Positions 32,569 to 41,562 are shown, counted from the first letter of the stretch. The stretch is DNA of 64,000 nt from Flavobacterium sp. LC2016-12 (GCF_015351595.1 NZ_JADKPT010000001.1:558001-622000), one strand, 5' to 3'. Notes: generated from the sequence alone by a model not told the origin. Made by a program: numbers and translations.

Positions 32569-33039
32569 ATGGAATCAAGACTCAGCTTGCTAGATTTTCG
32601 TGAAAGATTAAAAAACAATACTGAAATTGGTTTACCAAAAGCAGCATTGGGGCAGGTTAGAATATTTCCTATATCCGGTGCAATAAAGCCTTTTTATGGA
32701 TTTTTTGATGATAAAAGTTTTAGTTTAACGGTAAATTCTCCAAAGTCATCAACAAATTTTATCATAAGAGGAAAATATGAGAACATTAATAATAGACTTA
32801 AAGTTGATTGTATTGTTGAACCAGTTAATAAGTATAAGCAATTTTGGGTATACTATTCTCCAATAATTCTTATACTGGCAATCAATATATTTTTTCTGTT
32901 TTTTGCGAAAGGACTCAGACGAGCGTCTACAATCGTTAACTTGTTTTTACTTTTTATGGCTTTTTATTCGAGGTGGAATGAAGAAAGAAAGAGGAAAAAA
33001 TTAGAACAAAAGTTTATTAGTATTTTTGAAATTAGATAA
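32569..33039 (+). CDS. Unknown two-helix membrane protein
   Basis: A 156-residue protein, not recognised. Residues 1-95 are soluble (IGLPKAALGQVRIFPISGAIKPFYGFFDDKSFSLTVNS, NFIIRGKYENINNRLKVDCIVEP). Two adjacent hydrophobic helices follow (about 98-114 YYSPIILILAINIFFLFFA and 122-134 VNLFLLFMAFYSRW), then a basic tail. It starts 47 bases after the previous membrane gene on the same strand, so the two are probably co-expressed. No function can be given. Confidence 0.65.
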   Translation: MESRLSLLDFRERLKNNTEIGLPKAALGQVRIFPISGAIKPFYGFFDDKSFSLTVNSPKSSTNFIIRGKYENINNRLKVDCIVEPVNKYKQFWVYYSPIILILAINIFFLFFAKGLRRASTIVNLFLLFMAFYSRWNEERKRKKLEQKFISIFEIR

Positions 33040-33052
33040 CGAATTAATTTTG

Positions 33053-33315
33053 CCGCAAAGCACGCAAAGTATTTTTTTAATGTGTTTGTAGTGGACTTTA
33101 AAGTTCGCAAAGCTGTATGTGATTGACTTGGTCTATGCGTTTGTGAACTTTGTGGAATTCCTTTGTGAACTTTGTGGTAAAAATTTACCGCAAAGTACGC
33201 AAAGTATTTTTTGTGGTGTGTTTGCAGTTGGCTGTGTAAGTTCGCAAAGCTGTATGTAAACCTTGCGAACCTTGCGTAATACTTTGCTCCCGATAGCTAT
33301 CGGGATTGCGGTTAA
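33053..33315. repeat. Two tandem CCGCAAAG hairpin elements
   Basis: Copy one is 33053-33179 (CCGCAAAG to CTTTGTGGTAAA) and copy two is 33186-33314 (TACCGCAAAG to TTGCGGTTAA). Both have CGCAAAGTATTTTTT in the left half. Copy two carries the 18-bp palindrome TCCCGATAGCTATCGGGA (33288-33305) in its right arm. The 328-base gap between convergent genes is almost all repeat. Confidence 0.85.
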
Positions 33316-33327
33316 ACTGCACAATCC

Positions 33328-33363
33328 AAACCTGAAACCTGAAACAAAGAAAACCTGAAACAA
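33328..33363. repeat. CCTGAAA heptamer block abutting the lpd stop
   Basis: AACCTGAAACCTGAAAC, then AACCTGAAAC, ends five bases before the lpd stop codon. Confidence 0.85.
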
Positions 33364-33367
33364 AATT

Positions 33368-34774
33368 CTAAATGTTAATAGCTCCTTGTCCCGAAGCAAT
33401 CATATAAGCTTCTTTTAAAGTTTCAGAATAAGTTGGATGGGCATATGAAATTCGGAACATATCTTCATCAGTAACTTCATATTCCATTCCAATTACCCCT
33501 TGTGCAATTAAATCGGCAGCACGCGGACCGATGATGTGCATGCCTAGCAGTTCACCGTATTTTGGATCGGAAAGAATTTTAGAAAAACCCTCTTTTTCCA
33601 TAGCGGCTCTCGCTCTTGCGCTGGCAGAGAAAGGAAATTTGCCGACACGATATTCTATATTCTTCTCTTTCAGTTCTTCTTCCGTATAACCAACAGAAGC
33701 CACTTCAGGCCAGGTATACACAACACCTGGAATCAATTTGTAATTGATATGGGGTTTTTGTCCGTTAATGGTTTCTGCTACAAAAATACCTTCTTCTTCT
33801 GCTTTGTGCGCCAGCATTGCTCCGGCAACAACATCACCAATAGCATAAATATTTTGGACCTTGGTTTGGAGTTTTTCATTGGTTACAATTCTGCCTTTTG
33901 AATCTAATTCTACACCCGTGTTTTCCAGTCCCAAGCCTTCAGTGTAAGGTTTTCTTCCAACGGCAACCAAACAATAATCGGCCGTAATTTCCTGTGGAGC
34001 ATTTGCTGCGTCAAGAAAACTGACTGTTGTGTTTTTGCCGTTATTTTTGGCTGATTGTACTTTATGGCTCAATAAAATTTTAATATTCTGTTTGGTAAAT
34101 ATCTTTTTAAGTTCTTTTCCTAAATCCTTATCCATTGTCGGAATCAGGCTGTCAAAATATTCAATTATAGTAATTTCGACTCCTATTCGGGCATATATTG
34201 AAGCCATTTCGACACCAATAACACCTCCGCCAATAATTACCATGCTTTTTGGTTTCTCAGGAAGCGAAAGTGCTTCCGTAGAAGTAATTATTCTTTTTTT
34301 ATCAATTTCAACACCAGGAATTGTAGCGGGCTTAGAGCCTGTGGCAATAATATAATAGGTTGAGGAAATTGTTGTTGATGAACCGTCAGTTCCTTTAACG
34401 CTTATTTCTTTGTCGTTTAAAAATGAAGCAATTCCTTCAAAAACTTCAATTTTATTTTTCTTCATTAAAAAATTAAGACCATTAATATTTTGTTCTACAA
34501 CTTCGCTTTTCCTTTTAATTAATTGGGTAAAATCTAAACTAAGCTTACCCGTATTGATACCATGAGTGGCAAATTTGGTTTCGGCAGTATGATAATGTTC
34601 TGTACTATCGAGTAATGCTTTTGTAGGTATGCAGCCAACGTTGGTACAAGTACCTCCTAAAGCTTTGTATTTTTCGACAATTGCAGTTTTATAACCCAAT
34701 TGCGAACATCTAATTGCCGAGGCATAGCCGCCCGGACCTGAACCAATAACAATGATATCAAATTTTGTTTCCAT
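33368..34774 (-). CDS. lpdA: Dihydrolipoyl dehydrogenase
   Basis: A 468-residue FAD disulphide oxidoreductase, the standard E3 length. Motifs: DIIVIGSGPGGYASAIRCSQLGYKTAIVEK (FAD), GGTCTNVGCIPTKALL with the redox Cys pair, VIIGGGVIGVEMASIYARIG (NAD), YAIGDVVAGAMLAHKAEEEG, and the C-terminal SYAHPTYSETLKEA with the catalytic His. It reoxidises dihydrolipoamide of pyruvate or 2-oxoglutarate dehydrogenase or the glycine cleavage system. No E1 or E2 gene is adjacent, as is common in Flavobacteriia. Confidence 0.96.
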   Translation of the reverse strand: METKFDIIVIGSGPGGYASAIRCSQLGYKTAIVEKYKALGGTCTNVGCIPTKALLDSTEHYHTAETKFATHGINTGKLSLDFTQLIKRKSEVVEQNINGLNFLMKKNKIEVFEGIASFLNDKEISVKGTDGSSTTISSTYYIIATGSKPATIPGVEIDKKRIITSTEALSLPEKPKSMVIIGGGVIGVEMASIYARIGVEITIIEYFDSLIPTMDKDLGKELKKIFTKQNIKILLSHKVQSAKNNGKNTTVSFLDAANAPQEITADYCLVAVGRKPYTEGLGLENTGVELDSKGRIVTNEKLQTKVQNIYAIGDVVAGAMLAHKAEEEGIFVAETINGQKPHINYKLIPGVVYTWPEVASVGYTEEELKEKNIEYRVGKFPFSASARARAAMEKEGFSKILSDPKYGELLGMHIIGPRAADLIAQGVIGMEYEVTDEDMFRISYAHPTYSETLKEAYMIASGQGAINI

Positions 34775-34969
34775 AGGTAAAATTTATTTTTGTTTTTAAA
34801 GAAACGATTAAAGGCACGACATGAATACTTTTTGAGAGTAAGCAATGAATGTGCCTTTGATTAAGTTGCTGAAATATAAGAATTTATGTTTTAATACGGA
34901 AAATAATTTGTGCTATTTCGTTACTTAATTTATTGGATTAGTGGTATTTAAGAAAAATAATATTTGGTT

Positions 34970-35470
34970 TTAAAAAGCAATTCCAAATTGAAAACCAACC
35001 GTAAATGTTGCAGGATGATCGTTACCAAATCTAACTGGAAGCGGAACCGCAACAAAATAACTGCAATTTTCACTTTTTATAACGGTTTTATTAATTACAG
35101 GTGTAAAACCATATCGTCCGCTGCTTTCAAAGGCTGCTCTTCCGGCAAAAGTATAACCCTTTCCTAAGGCAACGAGAACGCCGGGATGGAATAATAAATT
35201 GGTTACTTTATCACTAGCGCCCTGTACTTTTATATTCGGAACAACTTCAAAAGAAAAACCTATTTTCGAGTTTTTCCAAATGTTGATTCCGGTTGGAAAA
35301 CCAACGGCATAATAATCCCTGAAATTTAAATTGGTTTGTTCATTACTTATGGTGACTATTGGATGCATAACGCCGAAATAACCCGTAATTTTAGGATAAG
35401 TTGTTTGAGAAAAGGAATTAAAGCTGGTGAAAAATAAAGAAATAATTGCAATGTGTCTGAATGAAATCAT
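34970..35470 (-). CDS. Small exported beta-barrel-like protein of unknown function
   Basis: A 166-residue protein with a signal peptide (MISFRHIAIISLFFTSFNSFSQ). The body is rich in Gly, aromatic residues and alternating strands (YPKITGYFGVMHPIV, IGFSFEVVPNIKVQG, PGVLVALGKGYTFAGRAAFESSGRYGF) and ends FTVGFQFGIAF with a terminal Phe, as in outer membrane barrels. A -7 box lies at 35491-35498. It follows lpd at 195 bases but appears independent. No named family recognised. Confidence 0.65.
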   Translation of the reverse strand: MISFRHIAIISLFFTSFNSFSQTTYPKITGYFGVMHPIVTISNEQTNLNFRDYYAVGFPTGINIWKNSKIGFSFEVVPNIKVQGASDKVTNLLFHPGVLVALGKGYTFAGRAAFESSGRYGFTPVINKTVIKSENCSYFVAVPLPVRFGNDHPATFTVGFQFGIAF

Positions 35471-35490
35471 AATAGTATTTGTTGGTAATA

Positions 35491-35498
35491 CAAAACTA
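35491..35498 (-). promoter_or_regulatory. -7 promoter box of the small barrel gene
   Basis: TAGTTTTG on the minus strand, a TAnnTTTG match, about 20 bases before the start at 35470. Confidence 0.45.
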
Positions 35499-35526
35499 TA
35501 TAGACTTAGTAGATATAAATAGAACC

Positions 35527-36393
35527 TTATTTACCTTTTGTATCTGGTTTACTTTTTTGTGAATTTTTTCTATAAGAAGAAGGATTTTTCCCTGTATGCA
35601 GTTTAAAAATTCGTGTAAAATGACTTTGGTCTGAAAAACCTGTCATATAAGCGATCTCAGTCAATGAATAAGTGGAATTTTGAATAAGATTGATGGCTTT
35701 TTCGATACGAAGTTTTCTAACATATTCACCAAAATTCAAATCTTCAAAATACTTAGAAAATTCTCTGGATAGATAAGATGGATTGAGTTCTAAATCACTT
35801 GAGATTTTTTTAAGATCAAAAGCAAACTGAGTATCAATCTGATCCTGAATGATTTCTTTTAAATCCTTAACCCAAGAAGGTGTTTTCTGATTTGATTTTT
35901 TTTCTGCCAGGAATTTGTTGTAAACCTCATGGAGCAGATTCTCAAACGGACTATTTTGTAAATGATTTTGTTTGTACAAATGCGTTGCCCAACTATAAAG
36001 CGCGTCATAAATAACCATTCCACTTTTTAATAATTCGGCATCGTTGATGATATTATGAGAAAGTCCGGCAGAAATGGCCCAGAGCCCTGCCGATTCTTTT
36101 GCAAGATCATGTTGATCTGTATCGGCACCACGCACAATTTTGGCCATTATTAAAATAGCAGGATCCTTAATTTCATGCTTTTTTACAATGTAGTCAAAAG
36201 TACATTCTTCGTTGTAATGGGTATATTCTACATTCGGAATGTCAAACGGAATCGCATTTAAAACTTCGGCTTTAGCCAGAACATCATCAAAAGGAACATA
36301 AATAAATTCGGCATCGCGGTCGACAAATTTTTTGATTAGCCATGGGCACGCAATTCTGTCAATTTTAGGTCTTTCTCTGGTGATCCATTTCAT
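35527..36393 (-). CDS. ChrB-domain/AraC fusion regulator
   Basis: A 288-residue two-domain protein. Residues 1-135 match the chromate-resistance ChrB C-terminal domain: RPKIDRIACPWLIKKFVDRDAEFIYVP, THYNEECTFDYIVKK and IVRGADTDQHDLAKESAGLWAISAGLS. Residues about 185-283 are an AraC DNA-binding domain with both helix-turn-helices (DLKKISSDLELNPSYLSREF and SLTEIAYMTGFSDQSHFTRIFKLHTGKNPSSYRK). In proteobacteria ChrB regulates a chromate exporter; here no chrA is present. The fusion suggests a regulator sensing an oxyanion or redox ligand. It is nine bases downstream of a 127-residue gene in one operon. Confidence 0.85.
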   Translation of the reverse strand: MKWITRERPKIDRIACPWLIKKFVDRDAEFIYVPFDDVLAKAEVLNAIPFDIPNVEYTHYNEECTFDYIVKKHEIKDPAILIMAKIVRGADTDQHDLAKESAGLWAISAGLSHNIINDAELLKSGMVIYDALYSWATHLYKQNHLQNSPFENLLHEVYNKFLAEKKSNQKTPSWVKDLKEIIQDQIDTQFAFDLKKISSDLELNPSYLSREFSKYFEDLNFGEYVRKLRIEKAINLIQNSTYSLTEIAYMTGFSDQSHFTRIFKLHTGKNPSSYRKNSQKSKPDTKGK

Positions 36394-36402
36394 TGGCGAT
36401 AG

Positions 36403-36786
36403 TTAATTCATTCCTTCGGTAATATCTCTCACGCCTCCAAAACTGGTTTTTAGCAACTCCCTAACCTGAAATTGTGTTTTATTTCGGGTAATAGCATTCC
36501 ATTCTTTAAAATCATATACATGAATTTGTTTCGCATACGGATTGGTTACGAAAGAAAGACGGGAAATGGAATATTTAAAATATTTTAATTCGTGTGAAAT
36601 ATGTCTGTTTGGAACTACGATCAATATAGTTTCAAAATCCAGAAAATTCTTGGGAACATCCTCTCTTTTGGTCAGGCCAAGGTGCTCAAAAAAAGCAATT
36701 ATTTTTTGATCGTTCAATTTATCTATTTTGTCATCAATACGCTTAATGGTGCTAAGAAGCGTATTTTCGTCTTTTATAACACTCAT
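36403..36786 (-). CDS. Unknown protein co-transcribed with the ChrB/AraC regulator
   Basis: A 127-residue soluble protein not recognised. A helical N terminus (STIKRIDDKIDKLNDQKIIAFFEHLGL) is followed by strands (FETILIVVPNRHISHELKYFKYSISRLSFV, AKQIHVYDFKEWNAITRN) and a short C-terminal motif FGGVRDITEGMN. The ATG at 36786 and the nine-base gap to the next gene indicate translational coupling. There is no signal peptide or membrane helix. Confidence 0.6.
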   Translation of the reverse strand: MSVIKDENTLLSTIKRIDDKIDKLNDQKIIAFFEHLGLTKREDVPKNFLDFETILIVVPNRHISHELKYFKYSISRLSFVTNPYAKQIHVYDFKEWNAITRNKTQFQVRELLKTSFGGVRDITEGMN

Positions 36787-36957
36787 GATCCAATTTGGTT
36801 TTGTTAATTTTCAATATAAAATTACATCAAAAGAACAAGATTTGTTCCAGAACCTCTGATAGAATGATTCTAAATTTTTAACGTCTAATTTTCAGGTATT
36901 ATTGTTTGAGATAAAGATCAGATTTTGATAAAATACTATTATTTTAATCGGTTTAAA

Positions 36958-36975
36958 AGCGATATTTTTATCGCT
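36958..36975. promoter_or_regulatory. Inverted repeat upstream of the GH2 gene
   Basis: AGCGATA, four T, TATCGCT: a 7-bp perfect inverted repeat 33 bases before the GH2 start. It could be an operator or a weak hairpin. Confidence 0.35.
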
Positions 36976-37007
36976 ATTTGTTAAGAATTTATTCAATCCT
37001 CTTGTTT

Positions 37008-39830
37008 ATGAAAGCTATTTTTTCGAAAAGCACACTATCCTGTCTTATTTTTTTGATTTCGTTTTGTACTTCGGCACAAAATAAATCAGAAAGGGAATTG
37101 AATTTAATTGATAAAGATTGGTGTTTTTCGTTCGGACATTTATATGACACACAAAAAGATTTTGGCCACGCTGAAGGCTATTTCTCTTATTTAACAAAAA
37201 CCGGATTTGGAGATGGACCAGCAGCGTCAGGCTTTGATGACCGTGCCTGGAGAAAATTAGATTTACCTCACGACTGGGCTGTAGAGCAATCTTTCAGCGA
37301 AAAAGCAAGCTATAGTCACGGCTTTAAAACGGCGGGAAAAGGTTTTCCTGAAAAAAGCATTGGCTGGTATAGAAAGAAAATCAGTATTCCGGAAAGTGAT
37401 AAAGGCCGAATTATATCCTTGAAATTTGACGGCGTTTTCAGAAATTCTAAAGTGTTTTTTAACGGCTATTTCCTCGGAACAGAAGAAAGTGGTTACAATG
37501 GTTTTGAATACGATGTTTCGGCTTATGTGAATTATGGTGGAGAAAATACAATCGTGGTTCGGGTTGATGCTTCGATGGAAGAAGGCTGGTTTTATGAAGG
37601 TGCCGGAATTTATCGACATGTGTATTTAAAGAAAACAAATCCGATTCATGTTGTGACAAATGGAACTTTTATAACCACTGAGGTAAAACAGAATAATGCC
37701 GAAATTACTGCTGAAGTTACAATTGAAAACAAAGGAAAGTATAAAGGTTCAATTGAAATTACTCAGACTATTTTTGATGCGAAAGGGAAACAAATTACTT
37801 CTGTTTCTGAAAATGCTCAAGCTCCGGATTTTTATAAAACTACCAGTTTTACTTCAAAATTAAATATAAAAAATCCATTGTTATGGGATATTGAAAATCC
37901 TAATTTATATCGTTTGGAAACTCAAATTAAGCAAAATGGAAAAATAATTGATCATTACGAAACGCCTTTTGGAATTAGGACTATGAAGTTTGATCCTGAA
38001 AAAGGTTTTTTCCTGAATGGAAAATCGGTTAAACTAAAAGGAACCAATAATCATCAGGATCATGCCGGAATTGGAACGGCATTGCCAGATGAATTGCAAT
38101 ATTACCGAATAAAAAAACTCAAAGAAATGGGTTCGAACGCTTATCGCTGCTCGCATCATCCACCAACTCCGGAATTGCTCAAAGCCTGTGATGAATTGGG
38201 AATGTTGGTAATAGATGAAACCCGTTTAATGGGAATTAACGATTATCATTTGAGTGAATTGAAGCGAATGATAGAACGAGACCGCAATCATCCGAGTATT
38301 TTTTGCTGGTCCGTTGGGAATGAAGAATGGAATATTGAAGGAAATATTGTGGGCGAACGCGTTACAAATGTGATGCAGGGATTTGCGAAAAGTATTGATT
38401 CAACAAGGACTGTAACTGTTGGAATTAGCAGTGGTTTTAAAAGCGGAATATCTTCTGTTGTTGAAATTATGGGTTATAATTATTTAGGAAACGGTGATAT
38501 CGATGCACACCGAAATGAGTTCAAAAACCAACCCGGAATGGGAACGGAGGAAGGTTCAACCTTTGCAACACGAGGGATTTATTTTACAGATGATGCGAAA
38601 CATTATCAAAGTGCTTACGATAAAAAACCACGCCCAACTTTTTATAGTATAGAAGAAGGCTGGAAATTTTATGCTGAAAGACCGTATTTGGCAGGAGTAT
38701 TTTTTTGGACAGGTTTTGATTATCGCGGTGAACCAACACCTTATGGCTGGCCATCGGTGACATCTTATTTTGGAATGATGGATGTTTGTGGTTTTCCAAA
38801 AGACAATGTGTTTTATTTGAAATCGTGGTGGGGAAATGAACCTGTTTTACATATTCTGCCACATTGGAATTGGAGCGGAATGGAAGGAAAGGAAATCGAC
38901 GTTTGGGCGTATTCAAATTGTGATGAAGTGGAACTTTTCCTCAACAAAAAAAGTCTTGGCAAGAAGAAAATGGAGCGAAACGGTCATTTAGAATGGAAGG
39001 TAAAATATGAAACCGGAACTTTGGAGGCAATTGGTTTTAAAAATGGAAAAAAGGTTTTGAGCGAAGTTCAAAAAACAACAGGAAACCCAGAAAAAGTAAA
39101 ACTTTCTATAGATAAAGAAAATCTTCCAAACTCTAACGTTGTGGTTCTAACGGCCGAATTGACTGATAAAAACGCTCTGCATATTCCAACAGCAAACGAC
39201 GAAATTACGTTTTCAATTAAAGGCGGAAAAATTATGGGAGTAGGAAATGGAGACCCAACTTCATTAGAGAGTGATAAATTTATTGATAACATTGAGTTAG
39301 TTGCTATAAATAATTTTAAGGAGAAGAAGTTGGTTTCAGCAGATCTTCCAGATAAAATTCAGGATGATGTTGATACTGAATGGAGTACTGCTTTTAAAGA
39401 CAGGGATTATAAAAAACAAGCTCCGGCATATCTTTACAAAGGAGATTTTGAGTTAAAAAACAAGTCAGGTTCTAATATCATAACGTTTTTCTATAAGAAA
39501 ATAGGAAAAGAAACCGTAGTTTTTGTAAACGGAAATAAAGTCGAATCAAGGAAGGAAGATGCCCAAGAATACATTTTAAATAAAGCAATTTTAAAAGAAG
39601 GAAAAAACACAATTTATATTGCTACGACGCCATTGCAAAAAGCAAAAGACTGGGACGTAATGAACACCGATCCCGGAATTATTCAAGTAGTAACTCCAGC
39701 AGAACCCTGGAAGAGAAAACTCTTTAATGGATATGCACAAATCATCATCCAAAAAGATGAAAATGCTAAAGAAGTAGTTTTATCTGCTAGAGCGAGAGGA
39801 TTAAAATCTGGAGTTTTAATAGTTAAGTGA
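37008..39830 (+). CDS. Glycoside hydrolase family 2 enzyme (beta-galactosidase-like)
   Basis: A 940-residue exported GH2 enzyme. The signal peptide ends SFCTSAQ. A jelly-roll sugar-binding domain (about 25-210) has WRKLDLPHDWAVEQ, GWYRKKISIP, GYFLGTEESGYNGFEYDVS; an immunoglobulin-like domain follows; the catalytic barrel (about 310-600) has KLKGTNNHQDHAGIG, NAYRCSHHPPTPELL, WSVGNEEWN with acid/base Glu439, and GMGTEEGSTFATRG with the likely nucleophile Glu514. The C terminus holds DUF4982 and further beta domains. The start at 37008 begins the signal peptide. It is an orphan: no SusC/D or sulfatase adjacent. Galactosidase versus glucuronidase activity is uncertain. Confidence 0.93.
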   Translation: MKAIFSKSTLSCLIFLISFCTSAQNKSERELNLIDKDWCFSFGHLYDTQKDFGHAEGYFSYLTKTGFGDGPAASGFDDRAWRKLDLPHDWAVEQSFSEKASYSHGFKTAGKGFPEKSIGWYRKKISIPESDKGRIISLKFDGVFRNSKVFFNGYFLGTEESGYNGFEYDVSAYVNYGGENTIVVRVDASMEEGWFYEGAGIYRHVYLKKTNPIHVVTNGTFITTEVKQNNAEITAEVTIENKGKYKGSIEITQTIFDAKGKQITSVSENAQAPDFYKTTSFTSKLNIKNPLLWDIENPNLYRLETQIKQNGKIIDHYETPFGIRTMKFDPEKGFFLNGKSVKLKGTNNHQDHAGIGTALPDELQYYRIKKLKEMGSNAYRCSHHPPTPELLKACDELGMLVIDETRLMGINDYHLSELKRMIERDRNHPSIFCWSVGNEEWNIEGNIVGERVTNVMQGFAKSIDSTRTVTVGISSGFKSGISSVVEIMGYNYLGNGDIDAHRNEFKNQPGMGTEEGSTFATRGIYFTDDAKHYQSAYDKKPRPTFYSIEEGWKFYAERPYLAGVFFWTGFDYRGEPTPYGWPSVTSYFGMMDVCGFPKDNVFYLKSWWGNEPVLHILPHWNWSGMEGKEIDVWAYSNCDEVELFLNKKSLGKKKMERNGHLEWKVKYETGTLEAIGFKNGKKVLSEVQKTTGNPEKVKLSIDKENLPNSNVVVLTAELTDKNALHIPTANDEITFSIKGGKIMGVGNGDPTSLESDKFIDNIELVAINNFKEKKLVSADLPDKIQDDVDTEWSTAFKDRDYKKQAPAYLYKGDFELKNKSGSNIITFFYKKIGKETVVFVNGNKVESRKEDAQEYILNKAILKEGKNTIYIATTPLQKAKDWDVMNTDPGIIQVVTPAEPWKRKLFNGYAQIIIQKDENAKEVVLSARARGLKSGVLIVK

Positions 39831-39831
39831 T

Positions 39832-39986
39832 TTAACCGCAAAGTTCGCAAAGATTTACGCAATGCACGTAAAGAAAAAAAACTTAGCGGCTTCGCGACTT
39901 TGCGAGATTATTTCGCCCCAGCTAAAAAAACTTAGCGACCTTAGCGTAAACCCTTAGCTCCCGATAGCTATCGGGATTGCGGTTAA
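39832..39986. repeat. TTAACCGCAAAG hairpin element
   Basis: A 155-bp element opening two bases after the GH2 stop. It has TTAACCGCAAAG at one end and TTGCGGTTAA at the other, with CTTAGCG-type words inside and the 18-bp palindrome TCCCGATAGCTATCGGGA at 39959-39976. Confidence 0.85.
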
Positions 39987-39996
39987 GCCCGCCCAA

Positions 39997-40030
39997 AACC
40001 TGAAACTTGAAACAAAAGAAACCTGAAAAC
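39997..40030. repeat. CCTGAAA/CTTGAAA words before the AraC gene
   Basis: AACCTGAAACTTGAAAC, an AAAG spacer, AACCTGAAAAC; it ends 25 bases before a -7 promoter box. Confidence 0.8.
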
Positions 40031-40054
40031 AAAAAAAAACTTATTTGATTTTCA

Positions 40055-40062
40055 TAACTTTG
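40055..40062 (+). promoter_or_regulatory. -7 box of the AraC gene (possible leaderless transcript)
   Basis: TAACTTTG, a full TAnnTTTG match, ending four bases before the ATG at 40067. No ribosome-binding site fits in between. Confidence 0.6.
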
Positions 40063-40066
40063 CAAA

Positions 40067-40939
40067 ATGAAAGAGCAAATAGAATGTCAGGCAACAGAAC
40101 TTGGAATAAACGATTTAAAGCTGAAAGGTTTTAAAGTATACGAAGTAAATGGTGATGTTAGTAAAATCCCAACCTATAACCGTAGGGATTTTTACAAGAT
40201 TTGTATCAATACCAGCAAAAGTCTCATACATTACGCGGATCGCGGAATAGAAGTCGACGGTACTATTTTGTTTTTCGGAAATCCACATATTCCTTATTCC
40301 TGGGATACCCTTTCGCCTTCTTATGAAGGTTTTGCCTGTGTTTTTACTGAAGATTTTTTGAAGGTAAATGATCGATCAGCAAGTCTTCATGAATCGCCTT
40401 TGTTTAAAATAGGAGGAACACCAATTTTTTCGTTATTACCTGAACAAAAGTTGTTTATAGATTCGTTATTCCAAAAAATGATCGAAGAACAAGAAACAGA
40501 TTATGTTTTTAAAGATGATTTAATCCGCAATTATATCAATTTGATTCTGCATGAGTCGATGAAAATGCAGCCTTCTGAAAACTTTTTTAAACATAAGAAT
40601 GCTTCTTCAAGAATCACTTCATTGTTTCTGGAACTTTTAGAAAGACAATTTCCGGTAGAAACAAAAGATCAGCCTTTACTTTTAAAAACGCCGCAAGATT
40701 ACGCACAAAGCCTTGCTGTTCATGTAAATCACCTCAATCGTTCGGTAAAAGAAGTTACCGGAAAACCTACTACAGCACATATTACAGAACGAATTATCGG
40801 CGAAGCCAAAGCTTTATTGCAACATACCGACTGGAGCATTGCAGATATCGGTTACTCACTCGGATTTGAATATCCAAGCTATTTTAATAATTACTTTAAA
40901 AGACTCACGGGAACCATTCCGAAATCGTTGAGAATGTAA
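40067..40939 (+). CDS. AraC-family regulator (cupin sensor)
   Basis: A 290-residue regulator. Residues about 15-170 are a cupin-like ligand domain (TYNRRDFYKICINTSKSLIHYADRGIEVDGTILFFGNPHIPYSW). Residues about 190-288 are the AraC DNA-binding domain, including YAQSLAVHVNHLNRSVKEVTGKPTTAHITERIIGEAKALLQHTDWSIADIGYSLGFEYPSYFNNYFKRLTGTIPKSLR. It is upstream of, and co-oriented with, two cupins and an alcohol dehydrogenase, the usual layout of a cis-regulated stress cluster. Its ATG is four bases from a -7 box. Confidence 0.93.
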   Translation: MKEQIECQATELGINDLKLKGFKVYEVNGDVSKIPTYNRRDFYKICINTSKSLIHYADRGIEVDGTILFFGNPHIPYSWDTLSPSYEGFACVFTEDFLKVNDRSASLHESPLFKIGGTPIFSLLPEQKLFIDSLFQKMIEEQETDYVFKDDLIRNYINLILHESMKMQPSENFFKHKNASSRITSLFLELLERQFPVETKDQPLLLKTPQDYAQSLAVHVNHLNRSVKEVTGKPTTAHITERIIGEAKALLQHTDWSIADIGYSLGFEYPSYFNNYFKRLTGTIPKSLRM

Positions 40940-41121
40940 ATTGTTTCATATTCTTAATTTTTTGTTTGATTATCATTATCTGAGGTCGGTTTTACTAAAG
41001 TAAATTTGCATCGAAATAATTAGTATTAATCCTTTATCGGTTTCTATAAACTAAATCTAACTTCTTAAAGCGCATTCTTGCTTTTCGGATTTGGTTGTTC
41101 CGATAGTAAAAACAAATAATT

Positions 41122-41535
41122 ATGAAAACTTCAGAAAATCAATTAAACGAAATTTTTCCTAAAGGCGATTTGGCTTCGGCTGATTACTTTACAGGAAAAG
41201 CCTGGGTTAAAATGCTAGTTCCAAATGACCCGGTTCTAAATACTGCAGTTGGTAATGTCGTTTTCGAACCTGGTGCAAGAAACAACTGGCACACTCATCC
41301 AGGTGGACAAATTCTGATCGTAACACAGGGAACAGGATTTTATCAGGAAGTTGGTAAACCTATTCAGTTACTGCAAGTAGGTGATGTTGTCAATATTCCG
41401 CCTGACCTTAAACACTGGCATGGCGCGTCGCCAGATAGCGAATTCACTCACATTGCCATAAGCACTAATACCCAAACCGGAATTGTAGATTGGTTAGAAC
41501 CCGTAACCGACGACCAGTACAATAGCTTTAAATAA
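41122..41535 (+). CDS. Metal-binding cupin protein
   Basis: A 137-residue single-domain cupin. FEPGARNNWHTHPGGQILIVTQGTGFYQEVG contains cupin motif 1 with the HTHxxxQ metal ligands; GDVVNIPPDLKHWHGASPDSEFTHIAIS is motif 2 with the third His. It resembles the cupins annotated as carboxymuconolactone-decarboxylase-associated proteins. It could be an isomerase or a small dioxygenase. It is 27 bases upstream of a diverged paralogue and downstream of an AraC gene. Confidence 0.9.
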   Translation: MKTSENQLNEIFPKGDLASADYFTGKAWVKMLVPNDPVLNTAVGNVVFEPGARNNWHTHPGGQILIVTQGTGFYQEVGKPIQLLQVGDVVNIPPDLKHWHGASPDSEFTHIAISTNTQTGIVDWLEPVTDDQYNSFK

Positions 41536-41562
41536 ATACTAACTCTAAAAAATAAATAAGTT

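Noticed and set aside
35527..36393. A chromate-resistance operon
   Set aside because: There is no chrA transporter or reductase; only the ChrB-type domain is present.
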